Positions 45,101 to 53,231 of a stretch of 64,000 nucleotides of DNA are shown piece after piece. The position numbers and the translations under genes were made by a program. The first letter of the stretch is position 1. Each line of letters opens with the position of its first letter. A model generated the notes under the pieces. The model worked only from the letters and a program-made list of their open reading frames with translations, was not told the origin of the DNA and ran no database searches. Source of the DNA: Gammaproteobacteria bacterium (GTDB lineage: Bacteria; Pseudomonadota; Gammaproteobacteria; Pseudomonadales; Cellvibrionaceae); NCBI GenBank assembly GCA_021151835.1, contig JAGKWO010000008.1, positions 133,638-197,637 of the forward strand, given 5' to 3'.

Positions 45101-46393
45101 GATGATTATCTGGTGGCGTATGTCACGCTTGATAATGCACAAGTTAGCGAAGCAGAAATCCTTGCAGAAGCCGCAAAAAAAATGCCGGCCCATTGCGTGC
45201 CCAGTGCGATTGTTGTGCTGGAATCCATTCCGCTCACACCCAATGGCAAAGTGGATAACAAAGCGTTGCCTGCGCACAGCTTTGCAAATGCTAAACAGGA
45301 TTATCTGGTTCCTCCACGCAATCAACTTGAGCGTACGCTGGTCACACTCTGGTGTGATTTGCTGAAACTGGATTCGATTTCTATCACCGATAATTTTTTC
45401 AGTCTCGGTGGTCACTCATTGCTGGCGGTGCGTTTAATGGCAGCGATTGAAGCGGAGCTTGGGCAAAAATTACCACTGTCCAGTTTGATCAAGCACCCCA
45501 CTATTGAACAACTGTCACAGCTGATTGAAAACGCTGATGGAAATGAATGGAATTCGCTGGTGCCTATCCAGGAGAAAGGTGCTAAAAATCCGCTGTTCTT
45601 TATTCCTGGCGGTGGCGGCAACGTATTATATTTCTATGGCTTGTCTCAGCAGCTTGGTAACGACCAACCTTTCTATGCGATGCAGGCAATTGGTTTGGAT
45701 GGCACAACAGCGCCGCTTGAATCCATCGCCGCGATGGCACAAGCAACCATCGCAGAAATAAAACGTGTTCGTCCAGCCGGACCTTACATTATCGGCGGCC
45801 ATTGTGTGGGCGGATTGATTGCCTTTGAAATTACCCAGCAATTGCGCGCTGCAGGTGATGAGGTTGAACAATTAATTATTCTCGATGCACCCGCACCGCA
45901 TTTCTTCCAGGAGAAAAAGGAAATTGCATTGGGCAACGCCGAATGGATTGGTGTGTTGTTAAACAGCATTGAGCATATGACCGGTAAGCGCATCAGTATT
46001 GCTGTTGAACAATTACAGGCTGGCAATGCAGAAAACCAATTGCAATTGTTAAGGCAGAAGCTTGCTGAAGCCAATATGGTTCCGGCCAATACTCCGCTGA
46101 GCCAGATAAAAGGTTTGCTGGAAGTGTTTAAAGCGAATGCGCAACTGCACTTCCCCACAAAAGAAAAAACCTGGCATGTGCCAATCACTTTATTGCGGGC
46201 CAGCGAAACCAATCCGCATTACGACTACACCTGCTACGACGATGCAAATACTGGCAGCGCACAATCGACATTAGGTTGGCAGCAGTATGCGCAAGGTGCG
46301 GTTAATGTTGCATTGGTGGAGGGCGATCACATCACCATGCTGGCGCCGGAACAGGCAGCCAGCCTCGCTAGCCAATTACAAAAATTCATTTGA
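42194..46393 (+). CDS. non-ribosomal peptide synthetase, one module (C-A-PCP-TE), serine-type, Cys thioesterase
   Basis: 1399 residues; ATG at 42194, 42200 or 42224 all possible. Residues 1-60 may be a docking segment. C domain about 65-500: HHIAFDAWS, with His196 and Asp200. A domain about 535-1030: YTSGSTGNPKG, FSFDVSVWE, NLYGPTE, NGKVDNKAL. Lining up with the GrsA pocket gives D-V-W-H-I-S-L-I-D-K, the serine signature known from enterobactin and syringomycin modules. PCP Ser1075 in GGHSLLAV. TE about 1115-1399: the nucleophile elbow is GGHCVGG, so Cys1204 replaces Ser; Asp in LIILDAP and His in GDHITML complete a triad. Cys-type release domains occur in obafluorin and sulfazecin synthetases, which close four-membered rings. 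The predicted function is to condense the PKS acyl chain onto serine and release it. Starts 132 bases after the PKS gene. Confidence 0.95.
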   Translation: MKMNAIKETIMETLATSHETIQENSHEISTIMSPSTLAVTRPLGKDEKKALLEKLLQQKLQQSAQHAPMSKGQESLWFVHQNDPHSAAYNVASAIRIYSAVDTVAFTRALNQCIQRHAALRTSYAIKDGKNVQVINPGAPLALIRRDVSAFTDNEVQQIITADYQQPFDLTQLPVMRAHWYDLANGDAVFMLVVHHIAFDAWSLWILMEELSEIYQALSANRVPQLPAQAPAYREYTQQQTQWLASEKGASAKAYWLKKLAGDIHPLTLNISKPRPRLQTFNGASHYFQLAPELAHALNALAKSCGVTANSLLLTAFYTLLYRHSGQEDICIASPTAGRTSGEFARTLGYFVNPVILRTQLAANNLFIDVLERVNTSLLEALEYQEYPFSSLIEALNPKRDPSYTPLSQVSFVFQKPQQNDGLNSAWVPGQQGPKITWAGVDIAQFPLNQQEGQFELELEIVDTKGCFYGIFKYNRDIFSARHMRMLENHLRELLQGIVANPGSEIGRLPMITAQELEQFKQWNDTAVVYPEHRNLHELIEQQVAKTPQLPAVRFENTQLTYAELNARANQLAHYLIAEGVTPETKVGVCMNRSLEMVIALVAIIKAGGAYVPVDPGYPAARVAFMLGDINSPLLLTQQNLIAQLPDNESQMIALDKLDLSEFAQTNPALDIGPDHLAYMIYTSGSTGNPKGAMNTHGAICNRLLWMQAEYQLTEQDRVLQKTPFSFDVSVWEFFWPLMTGAELIVARPDGHKDTQYLIDIIRQTQITTLHFVPSMLSIFVADEKSAECTSIKRVICSGEALSYDLQRRFFDRLDTELHNLYGPTEAAIDVTYWQCDKNYAANVVPIGKPIANIQIHILDAFMQPVPVGVNGELHIGGIGLARGYHNRAELTEAKFIADPFSNDPNARLYKTGDLVRYLPDGNIDYLQRIDNQVKLRGFRIELGEVEAMVCSCTGVREAVVLKRTGATGDDYLVAYVTLDNAQVSEAEILAEAAKKMPAHCVPSAIVVLESIPLTPNGKVDNKALPAHSFANAKQDYLVPPRNQLERTLVTLWCDLLKLDSISITDNFFSLGGHSLLAVRLMAAIEAELGQKLPLSSLIKHPTIEQLSQLIENADGNEWNSLVPIQEKGAKNPLFFIPGGGGNVLYFYGLSQQLGNDQPFYAMQAIGLDGTTAPLESIAAMAQATIAEIKRVRPAGPYIIGGHCVGGLIAFEITQQLRAAGDEVEQLIILDAPAPHFFQEKKEIALGNAEWIGVLLNSIEHMTGKRISIAVEQLQAGNAENQLQLLRQKLAEANMVPANTPLSQIKGLLEVFKANAQLHFPTKEKTWHVPITLLRASETNPHYDYTCYDDANTGSAQSTLGWQQYAQGAVNVALVEGDHITMLAPEQAASLASQLQKFI

Positions 46394-46411
46394 GTTTAAG
46401 GAGAAATCACC

Positions 46412-48772
46412 ATGTTAAAAAATTACGCTGATTGGATAACCCGGCACCCGTTAAAAGTGATGCTGATCTCTTTACTGCTGCTGGTGGGCACAAGTATTGG
46501 TATTGGCCAGCTATCATTCAAATCGGATTTGCGCATTTATTTCACTAAGGATAATCCGCAAATTGCCGCGCTGGATCATATGGAACAAACCTACACCAAA
46601 GTCGATAACGTGTTGTTTGTATTGGCTCCAAAGGAGGGCGTCTTTACTGCTAAAACCTTGGCGGCTGTGGAAGACCTGACGGCCAAGGCCTGGAAAATTC
46701 CGTACTCAAGCCGTGTCGATTCTGTAACGAATTTTAAATACAGCTACGCCGAGGGTGATGACATTGTTGTCGATGATCTGGTAATGGGTGCGCAACAACT
46801 GAATGCAAAGCAAGTAGAGGATATTCGCAAGATTGCATTGCAGGAACCATTACTGGTGAACCGGGCCATCGCACCCGATGGCAAGGTGACCGGTGTCAAT
46901 GTCACCATTAATATTCCTAAAGGCGAGGAATTAACCAGCACACCTAAAGTGGTTAAATATGCCCGCGATCTGGCTGCCGACATTCAAACGCAACATCCGG
47001 ATATGGAGATTTATCTCAGCGGTGTGGTAATGATGGATAACGCGTTTGCCGAATCATCCGAAGCCGATATGAAAACCCTGGTGCCGGCGATGCTAATTAT
47101 CGCACTGGTAATTATGGGCGTAATTATGCGCTCCTGGCTCGCGGGCACTGCCGCACTATTGGTGCTGACATTTGCGATTGTGGCGGCGATGGGGATGGCG
47201 GGCTGGTTGGGCATTTTATTAAATCCGGTCAGTGTCAATGCCCCTAATATTATTTTAACCGTAGCGATTTGCGATTGCGTGCATTTGCTAATGGCTTACA
47301 TCATTGCGTTGCGTTCCGGTGTTGCGCGCGAGGAAGCAATGAGCAACAGCTTGCGGGAAAATTTCTGGCCATTATTTGTAACCAATATCACCACCTGTGT
47401 CGGTTTCCTCACTATGAATTTTAGTGAGGCTCCACCGTTTCGCGATCTCGGTAACATCACTGCATTGGGCGTGATTGCTGCATTTGTATTTACCGTAGTG
47501 TTTTTGCCAGCGTTTATGATGTTCTTTAAAGTGAAAGCACAGGTCATGCAACAAAGCGCCTTGCAAACCCGTGTCGATAAACTTGCCGAAATAGTAATTG
47601 CCCGTCCTAAACACATTCTGGTTGCTATGGCAGTGTTTGTGGTGGTTGCCGGTGCGGGAATTTTTAATAATGTACTCAACGATGAATTTGTTAAATATTT
47701 TGATAAGGATGTTAAATTTCGCCAGGACACCGATTTTACGGCAGAACACCTTACCGGTATTTATTACATTGATTACGCCGTTGCCGGAAAAACGGCGAGT
47801 GGTATTAACCAGCCGGAGTATCTGCAATCGCTGGATGATTTTACCCAATGGCTGCGCCAGCAACCGGAAGTCATCCACGTCAATAGCATCACCGATATTT
47901 ACAAACGCTTGAACATGAATATGAATGGCGATAGCAAAGACCAGTATCGCCTGCCCGAAACCAGTGACCTGGCGGCGCAATATTTATTGATGTATGAAAT
48001 GTCGCTGCCTTATGGCCTGGATTTGCGCGATCGTATCAACGCGCAAAAAGATGCAACCCGGGTAACGGCAACACTGAAAAATTTATCCAGCGCCGAAGTA
48101 CTGGTATTGGAAGCGCGCACACAAGAATGGGCAGAAGCTCACAGCCAGCACGTTAGTATTGGTGAAGGCACCGGCCTGACCGTGATGTTTGCCAATATCG
48201 GTTTGCGCAATATTGAAAGTATGTTGGTCGGTACTTTTTTTGCGACAGCAATTATTTCGCTGCTGCTGATTGTCATTTTCCGTTCCGTTAAATATGGCTT
48301 GCTGAGTTTGCTTCCGAACTTGTTACCCGCGGCAATGGCATTCGGTGTTTGGGGGCTGCTGGTGGGCCAAATCGGTTTGGCATTGTCGGTAACGTCGGCA
48401 ATGACCTTGGGTGTCGTGGTGGATGATACCGTGCATTTCCTCACGAAATATTTACGCGCACGCCGCGAACATCAAAAATCACCTGAAGATGCAATTCGTT
48501 ATGCCTTCCATAAAGGCGGTGTTGCGTTAATCACTACCTCACTGGCCCTGGCGGTGGGTTTCGGTATTCTCGGCTTCTCCAGTTTTGAAATTAATTCAAG
48601 CATGGGGATTTTAACGGCGATTGCTATCGGCCTGGCATTGGTATTGGATTTGTTGTTATTGCCCGCGCTATTGCTGGTGATTGATGGTGCGAAATACAAA
48701 GCGCTGAATCCCGCGATCACCAAAACGGATTTGCCCGTTGTTAACACCGCTGCAAATGCAGTTTCCAATTAA
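46412..48772 (+). CDS. MMPL/RND-family transporter
   Basis: 786 residues, about twelve membrane helices in two repeats each with a large periplasmic loop. Starts MLKNYADWITRHPLKVML; ICDCVHLLMAYI and VVDDTVHFLTKYL are the paired helix-4/10 motifs with acidic residues for proton coupling. Family members export lipids and hydrophobic polyketides, such as the mycobacterial MmpL proteins and hopanoid exporters. Begins 18 bases after the NRPS gene with aaggag, so it is surely co-translated. Likely carries the acyl-serine product out of the inner membrane. Confidence 0.93.
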   Translation: MLKNYADWITRHPLKVMLISLLLLVGTSIGIGQLSFKSDLRIYFTKDNPQIAALDHMEQTYTKVDNVLFVLAPKEGVFTAKTLAAVEDLTAKAWKIPYSSRVDSVTNFKYSYAEGDDIVVDDLVMGAQQLNAKQVEDIRKIALQEPLLVNRAIAPDGKVTGVNVTINIPKGEELTSTPKVVKYARDLAADIQTQHPDMEIYLSGVVMMDNAFAESSEADMKTLVPAMLIIALVIMGVIMRSWLAGTAALLVLTFAIVAAMGMAGWLGILLNPVSVNAPNIILTVAICDCVHLLMAYIIALRSGVAREEAMSNSLRENFWPLFVTNITTCVGFLTMNFSEAPPFRDLGNITALGVIAAFVFTVVFLPAFMMFFKVKAQVMQQSALQTRVDKLAEIVIARPKHILVAMAVFVVVAGAGIFNNVLNDEFVKYFDKDVKFRQDTDFTAEHLTGIYYIDYAVAGKTASGINQPEYLQSLDDFTQWLRQQPEVIHVNSITDIYKRLNMNMNGDSKDQYRLPETSDLAAQYLLMYEMSLPYGLDLRDRINAQKDATRVTATLKNLSSAEVLVLEARTQEWAEAHSQHVSIGEGTGLTVMFANIGLRNIESMLVGTFFATAIISLLLIVIFRSVKYGLLSLLPNLLPAAMAFGVWGLLVGQIGLALSVTSAMTLGVVVDDTVHFLTKYLRARREHQKSPEDAIRYAFHKGGVALITTSLALAVGFGILGFSSFEINSSMGILTAIAIGLALVLDLLLLPALLLVIDGAKYKALNPAITKTDLPVVNTAANAVSN

Positions 48773-48807
48773 TATTTGAATGTGATTCTTTGATAAGGAA
48801 TATTGTT

Positions 48808-49611
48808 ATGAAAACTCTCTATGCATTGATTATCGCTGCAAGTTTGAGCCCTTTGTGTTTAGCAAGCACTTCTTCTGTGGATGGCATCGCTGACCCGGTG
48901 GCGAAAGGCCATGCCATTGCGAAGGAAACCGAAAAGCGTGACGCTGGCTTTAAAGACTATATCGCCCGCGCTGAAATGGTATTGAAACAAAATGATAAAG
49001 AATTAAGCCGCCGCGCGTTCAGTTCCAAAGTGTTGGAAATAGAAGGTGACGGCGATCATTCGGTAAATGTATTCAGCAGCCCGAAAGATGTTGCCGGTAC
49101 CGCCATTTTGATTCACGCGCATGGCTTGACACCCGATGACCAATGGCTGTATTTGCCAGCGGTAAAACGTGTTAAACGTATTTCCACTCGCAGCAAATCA
49201 GGGCCTTTTGTTGGCAGTGAGTTTGCGTATGAAGATATTTCAACCTGGGTACCGGAAAAATACACCTATAGATTTTTACAACAGGAAACCCTTAATGGTA
49301 ACGATTGTTTCAAGGTGGAGAATACACCGGCTTATGCGGATTCCGGTTACAGCAAATTGCATGAATGGGTGGATGCAAAAATTTTCCGCCCCCGCAAAAT
49401 TGACTATTACGATCGCAAAGGTGAATTGCTGAAAACCTTAAACTTTGAAGACTACCAACTGTATCAAGGTAATTACTGGCGCCCGTCGAAAATGGTGATG
49501 GTTAATCACCAGACCGGGCGCAGCACCGAGTTGTTATGGAAGGATTATCAGTTTGCAACCGGATTGGCGGCGGGTGATATCGCCCAATCCAAATTAAGCT
49601 CCATGAATTAA
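48808..49611 (+). CDS. LolA-like outer membrane lipoprotein-sorting family protein
   Basis: 267 residues from the ATG at 48808 (ataaggaa upstream); signal peptide MKTLYALIIAASLSPLCLA. The fold signature DQWLYLPAVKRVKRIS and SGPFVGSEFAYEDIS is that of periplasmic proteins related to LolA/LolB that accompany MMPL transporters. Such proteins are thought to shuttle lipids through the periplasm. Third gene of the export set, 35 bases after the transporter. Confidence 0.88.
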   Translation: MKTLYALIIAASLSPLCLASTSSVDGIADPVAKGHAIAKETEKRDAGFKDYIARAEMVLKQNDKELSRRAFSSKVLEIEGDGDHSVNVFSSPKDVAGTAILIHAHGLTPDDQWLYLPAVKRVKRISTRSKSGPFVGSEFAYEDISTWVPEKYTYRFLQQETLNGNDCFKVENTPAYADSGYSKLHEWVDAKIFRPRKIDYYDRKGELLKTLNFEDYQLYQGNYWRPSKMVMVNHQTGRSTELLWKDYQFATGLAAGDIAQSKLSSMN

Positions 49612-49697
49612 TACGCGTTAATTTTCCCCGCATGCTGTAGTTCAAATCCAGCATGCGGGGATAGAGGATTTGATAATTATTTTTTAAGGATGATGGT

Positions 49698-50894
49698 GTG
49701 ACCATTATGAGATGCACTCTATTAGCAACCGCACTGGTTTTTTCCTTGCCCCTGGCTGCCGCCGACCTCAATTTTGAATTGGGTGCAGATGTTCAATATT
49801 TTCCGCACACGGCGGATTCCGCCGCAACCGACTATTCAGCCAATAACAACGCGTATTTCAGGATTGAATACGACCGCGATTTTGCCGATGGCCGCGTTAA
49901 ATTTATGCTCGATACCAAGGCGCAGTACAACCAGCGCGATGACCGCCGCAACCGTATCGATTTCAGTGAATTGGCGCTGGGTTATTTTGCAGATGAAATA
50001 GATATCAGCGCAGGCGTGCTGACTGAATTTTGGGGCGTCACCGAGGCGCGGCATTTGGTTGATATCCTCAACCAAACCAATATTGCCGAGAATATTGATG
50101 AAGAAGAAAAATTGGGGCAACCCATGGTAAAACTGCGTTTGCACCAGGAATGGGGGAGCGTGCAGTTTTTTTGGCTGCCGGTTTTTCGCGAACGCATTTA
50201 TCCCGACGATGATGCGCGCCTGGGGCCCGGTGACCGCATTCACTATAAAGATGCCCTGTATGAATCTTCACGTGAAGAAAGGCATCAGGATTTTGCGGTG
50301 CGTTATAGCCATACTCTCGGTGAGTGGGATATCGGTGTTGCGCATTTTAGCGGCACCAGCCGCGAGCCGTTGCTGATGCTGGATCTGGCACAATTGCCGC
50401 AAATTTCGTTTACGCCTTATTACGAGCTTATCGACCAAACCAGCGTCGATGTGCAAATGACCAGTGAAAGTTTATTGTTAAAACTGGAAGCTATTTCGCG
50501 CAATAGCGACGCACAGGGGCGTTATGCCGCCGCAGTGGCCGGTGTTGAATATACCCGGGTAGGCATTATGAATTCGGCGATGGATTTGGGATACATCGCC
50601 GAATATTTATACGATGAACGCGATGAGCAGGCATCAACGCCTTTTGCCGATGATATTTTCGCGGGCGTGCGGTTAGTCGCCAATAATGTTGCGCAAACCA
50701 CATTGCTGCTGGGGGCTTATGTGGACCGCGTTAACCACAGCACGGCCTGGCGTGTTGAACTGGATACGCGTTTGCGCGATGGCGTAACCTTGAATATTGA
50801 GGGACAGGTGTTCAGTAATCCGCGCCCTGAGGATTTGTTGTACGGTTTGCGCAATGATGATTATCTACGCGTTGGTGTGCGATGGTTTTTTTAA
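49698..50894 (+). CDS. putative outer-membrane beta-barrel protein of the export set
   Basis: 398 residues; GTG at 49698 has taagga about 8 bases upstream, ATG at 49707 is the alternative. Signal peptide ends SLPLAAA. Mature protein shows alternating strands (YFRIEYDRDF, VKFMLDTKAQY) and the FWGVTEARHLVDILNQTN segment typical of DUF1302-like barrels found beside MMPL/LolA-like genes; it ends VRWFF, a canonical barrel C-terminus. Probably the outer-membrane receiver or exit for the product. Exact family is a recollection. Confidence 0.8.
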   Translation: MTIMRCTLLATALVFSLPLAAADLNFELGADVQYFPHTADSAATDYSANNNAYFRIEYDRDFADGRVKFMLDTKAQYNQRDDRRNRIDFSELALGYFADEIDISAGVLTEFWGVTEARHLVDILNQTNIAENIDEEEKLGQPMVKLRLHQEWGSVQFFWLPVFRERIYPDDDARLGPGDRIHYKDALYESSREERHQDFAVRYSHTLGEWDIGVAHFSGTSREPLLMLDLAQLPQISFTPYYELIDQTSVDVQMTSESLLLKLEAISRNSDAQGRYAAAVAGVEYTRVGIMNSAMDLGYIAEYLYDERDEQASTPFADDIFAGVRLVANNVAQTTLLLGAYVDRVNHSTAWRVELDTRLRDGVTLNIEGQVFSNPRPEDLLYGLRNDDYLRVGVRWFF

Positions 50895-50956
50895 CACCGT
50901 TAGGTTAACGGAAATTTCAATCAGCTAAGGAAAACTATTTATTTAAAGGAGAATAA

Positions 50957-51751
50957 ATGATGAGTAATCAATTATTTCATACCCCGATCAAAAACAGCGC
51001 GGCGCAAATACGGCTGGTATGTTTTGCATACGCGGGTGGAAGCAGCACCTTGTTTATGCCCTGGTTAAAATATTTACCGGAGCATATCGAATTGGTGTTG
51101 TGCCAGTTACCGGGTCGCGGTGTCCGTTTATGTGATGCGCCCTATGACCAGATGGAACCACTGGTGCGCGATTTAACGCAAGCACTGCAAATCCACAGCG
51201 ACAAGCCGCTGGTTTTCTTCGGCCATAGCCTGGGTGCAAAAATCGCTTATGAATTGTGTTGCGCGCTGCGCGAAAAGACCTTGCCATTACCGGTTAATGT
51301 GATTGCATCTGCGTCGGCGGCACCCTTTCATGCTCGCCGCCGCAGTCCTATCCACGATTTACCCCACGCCGAATTTATTGCAGCGCTGGGTAAACTCAAT
51401 GGCACGCCGGCGGCAGCGTTGAACAATCCTGAATTAATGGAATTGTATTTACCGGCATTGCGCGCTGATTTTAAAGTGGTGGAAACCTACCTCAACACCA
51501 GTCGCGAAGTGCTAAATACGCGCCTGACGTTAATGGGGGGTGTGCTGGATGAAACAATATCGCCAGCGGAGTTGGCGGACTGGAATAAATTATTTACGGA
51601 AACAACGGCGATCCGCTGGTTTCAGGGCGACCATTTTTTTATTAACAGCAAATCGTTTGCAGTATTGCAGCATGTTAATAAAGTATTGAATGATGAATTA
51701 TTGCTACTACAAAATCGCCCGGTATTCAGGGCATTGGCCCACCATTATTGA
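50957..51751 (+). CDS. type II thioesterase
   Basis: 264-residue alpha/beta hydrolase of the GrsT/LgrE type. Oxyanion segment VCFAYAGGSS, ELVLCQLPGRGVRL, nucleophile Ser91 in FFGHSLGAK, and the final His in FQGDHFFI. These enzymes remove stalled or wrong acyl groups from PKS and NRPS carrier domains. Strong ribosome site aaaggag. Last gene of the cluster; its 3' end overlaps that of the convergent HTH gene by 7 bases. Confidence 0.93.
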   Translation: MMSNQLFHTPIKNSAAQIRLVCFAYAGGSSTLFMPWLKYLPEHIELVLCQLPGRGVRLCDAPYDQMEPLVRDLTQALQIHSDKPLVFFGHSLGAKIAYELCCALREKTLPLPVNVIASASAAPFHARRRSPIHDLPHAEFIAALGKLNGTPAAALNNPELMELYLPALRADFKVVETYLNTSREVLNTRLTLMGGVLDETISPAELADWNKLFTETTAIRWFQGDHFFINSKSFAVLQHVNKVLNDELLLLQNRPVFRALAHHY

Positions 51752-51960
51752 TCTTGTTGCCCGCTGATTTCGACCAATGCCGCTATTCCACCGGCGCGCA
51801 GCTTGTCCATTAATCTGGCAAGCTGCTCCACATCTGCCGCATCCAACTGTTCGCCGTGGGTAAAGGTGAGGCGTTTTTTGGCCACCAGCTCACGCACGTA
51901 ATCGGGGCGAACCCGCAAACGCTCGGCGGTTTGGTTAATGGAGAGCAATTGACGGAGCAT
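51745..51960 (-). CDS. small helix-turn-helix protein, excisionase/MerR-like
   Basis: 71 residues. LSINQTAERLRVRPDYVRELVAKKRL is a compact winged-helix of the excisionase or MerR type with a short helical tail. Convergent with, and overlapping by 7 bases, the type II thioesterase gene. Could regulate the cluster or belong to the right flank; no nearby integrase, so a true excisionase role is unlikely. Confidence 0.65.
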   Translation of the reverse strand: MLRQLLSINQTAERLRVRPDYVRELVAKKRLTFTHGEQLDAADVEQLARLMDKLRAGGIAALVEISGQQDQ

Positions 51961-52143
51961 GTTGACTCGCTGGCAATAAAATTAGGGGAGGCTTAACGGC
52001 TTACTATGCCACATTTATGGCGAAATGAATCCGTGTAAATTCCCACCCGACAAACTTTCGGCTGAGCCCTGCGCCAAGCTGTGCCATAATTTCCGCTATT
52101 CTTTGATATCTGTTCATTTGTTTTGAATTTCCAAGGCGACTTC

Positions 52144-52761
52144 ATGGCTAATCTCGGCACCCTTTACACCGTATCCGCGCCTTCGGGTGCGGGCAAAACC
52201 AGTCTGGTCAGTGCGCTGGTTAAATCCAATCCGGAAGTTTGTGTTTCTGTCTCCCATACCACGCGCCCTATGCGTCCCGGTGAAATTGACGGGGTGAATT
52301 ATCATTTTGTCGATCACACAACGTTTGAAAAAATGCTGGAAGATGGCGCATTCCTGGAGCATGCGCGGGTGTTCAGCAACCTTTATGGCACCTCGCAACA
52401 ATGGGTAGTGGATACGTTGAACCAGGGCATTGATGTGATCCTGGAGATCGATTGGCAAGGTGCACAACAAGTGCGCAAGTTGATGCCGGAGACTGTCAGC
52501 CTGTTTATATTGCCGCCCTCACTGGCTTGTTTGCGCCAGCGTTTGACCGGGCGCGGCCAGGATAATGAGGCGGTGATCGAGGCGCGTATGAATGAGGCAA
52601 TCAGCGAAATGTCCCACTACGTGGAAGCGGATTACCTGATTATCAATGACGATTTTACTGTCGCACTGGCCCAGTTCCAGGCATTGATTACCAGCCAGCA
52701 TATCCGCCTGGCGCGCCAGGCAGAGCGTCATAACGATTTGTTAAAGAGTTTATTGGCTTGA
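52144..52761 (+). CDS. gmk: guanylate kinase
   Basis: Phosphorylates GMP to GDP. 205 residues from the ATG at 52144; the frame opens at 52123 but the family starts at MANLGTLYTVSAPSGAGKTS, which includes the P-loop. SVSHTTRPMRPGEIDGVNYHF binds GMP and ILEIDWQGAQQVR holds the catalytic Asp region. Followed by rpoZ and spoT, a classic nucleotide and stringent-response group. Confidence 0.97.
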   Translation: MANLGTLYTVSAPSGAGKTSLVSALVKSNPEVCVSVSHTTRPMRPGEIDGVNYHFVDHTTFEKMLEDGAFLEHARVFSNLYGTSQQWVVDTLNQGIDVILEIDWQGAQQVRKLMPETVSLFILPPSLACLRQRLTGRGQDNEAVIEARMNEAISEMSHYVEADYLIINDDFTVALAQFQALITSQHIRLARQAERHNDLLKSLLA

Positions 52762-52817
52762 TTTTAGCCAGCGCGGTTGGCAGATTTGCCATTGCAACGC
52801 ATAATAGCCACCCCCCT

Positions 52818-52839
52818 GGCGCTTTGGACCTGAAGCGCC
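52818..52839. other. Hairpin between gmk and rpoZ
   Basis: 7-base stem ggcgctt / aagcgcc around an 8-base loop, with no T-run. Possibly an mRNA end-protecting or weak terminator structure. Confidence 0.4.
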
Positions 52840-52888
52840 CCGAATTCCAAGGCCCGTCAGAGCCTTATTTTTAACAGAGCATTAACTT

Positions 52889-53140
52889 ATGGCACGTATT
52901 ACCGTTGAAGATTGTCTGGATCACGTCGATAACCGTTTTGAGCTGGTGATGGTTGGTAGCAAGCGCGCCCGCCAATTGGCTATCGGCGGCAAAGACCCTT
53001 TTGTTGCCCCTGAGAACGACAAGCCAACCGTTATCGCCCTGCGCGAAATTGAAGAAGGCTTCATCGACGCCAGCATCCTGCTGGAAAAAGACACCCTGCC
53101 CCAGCCCAAGCCAGAGCGTGTGTACGACAACGAGATTTAA
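52889..53140 (+). CDS. rpoZ: RNA polymerase omega subunit
   Basis: 83 residues. MARITVEDCLDHVDNRFELV and RARQLAIGG with KPTVIALREI are the conserved core contacting beta-prime; in E. coli this region also forms a ppGpp site. Sits directly before spoT, as in enterics. Confidence 0.97.
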   Translation: MARITVEDCLDHVDNRFELVMVGSKRARQLAIGGKDPFVAPENDKPTVIALREIEEGFIDASILLEKDTLPQPKPERVYDNEI

Positions 53141-53147
53141 TTTCCAA

Positions 53148-53185
53148 CAACTGCCACCATCTCCATGAGTGGCAGTTGTGTTTTT
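53148..53185 (+). terminator. Terminator or attenuator between rpoZ and spoT
   Basis: 10-base perfect stem caactgccac / gtggcagttg, 11-base loop, followed by tgtttttgg. It would cut rpoZ mRNA from spoT unless read through. Confidence 0.75.
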
Positions 53186-53231
53186 GGAAACCCGATGCCA
53201 GCCATGCTGGCAATGAAATCTGGAGAAAGGC

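Noticed and set aside
51745..51960. Excisionase of an integrated element
   Set aside because: No integrase, attachment-site repeats or tRNA target seen near the cluster; the fold alone does not show excision.
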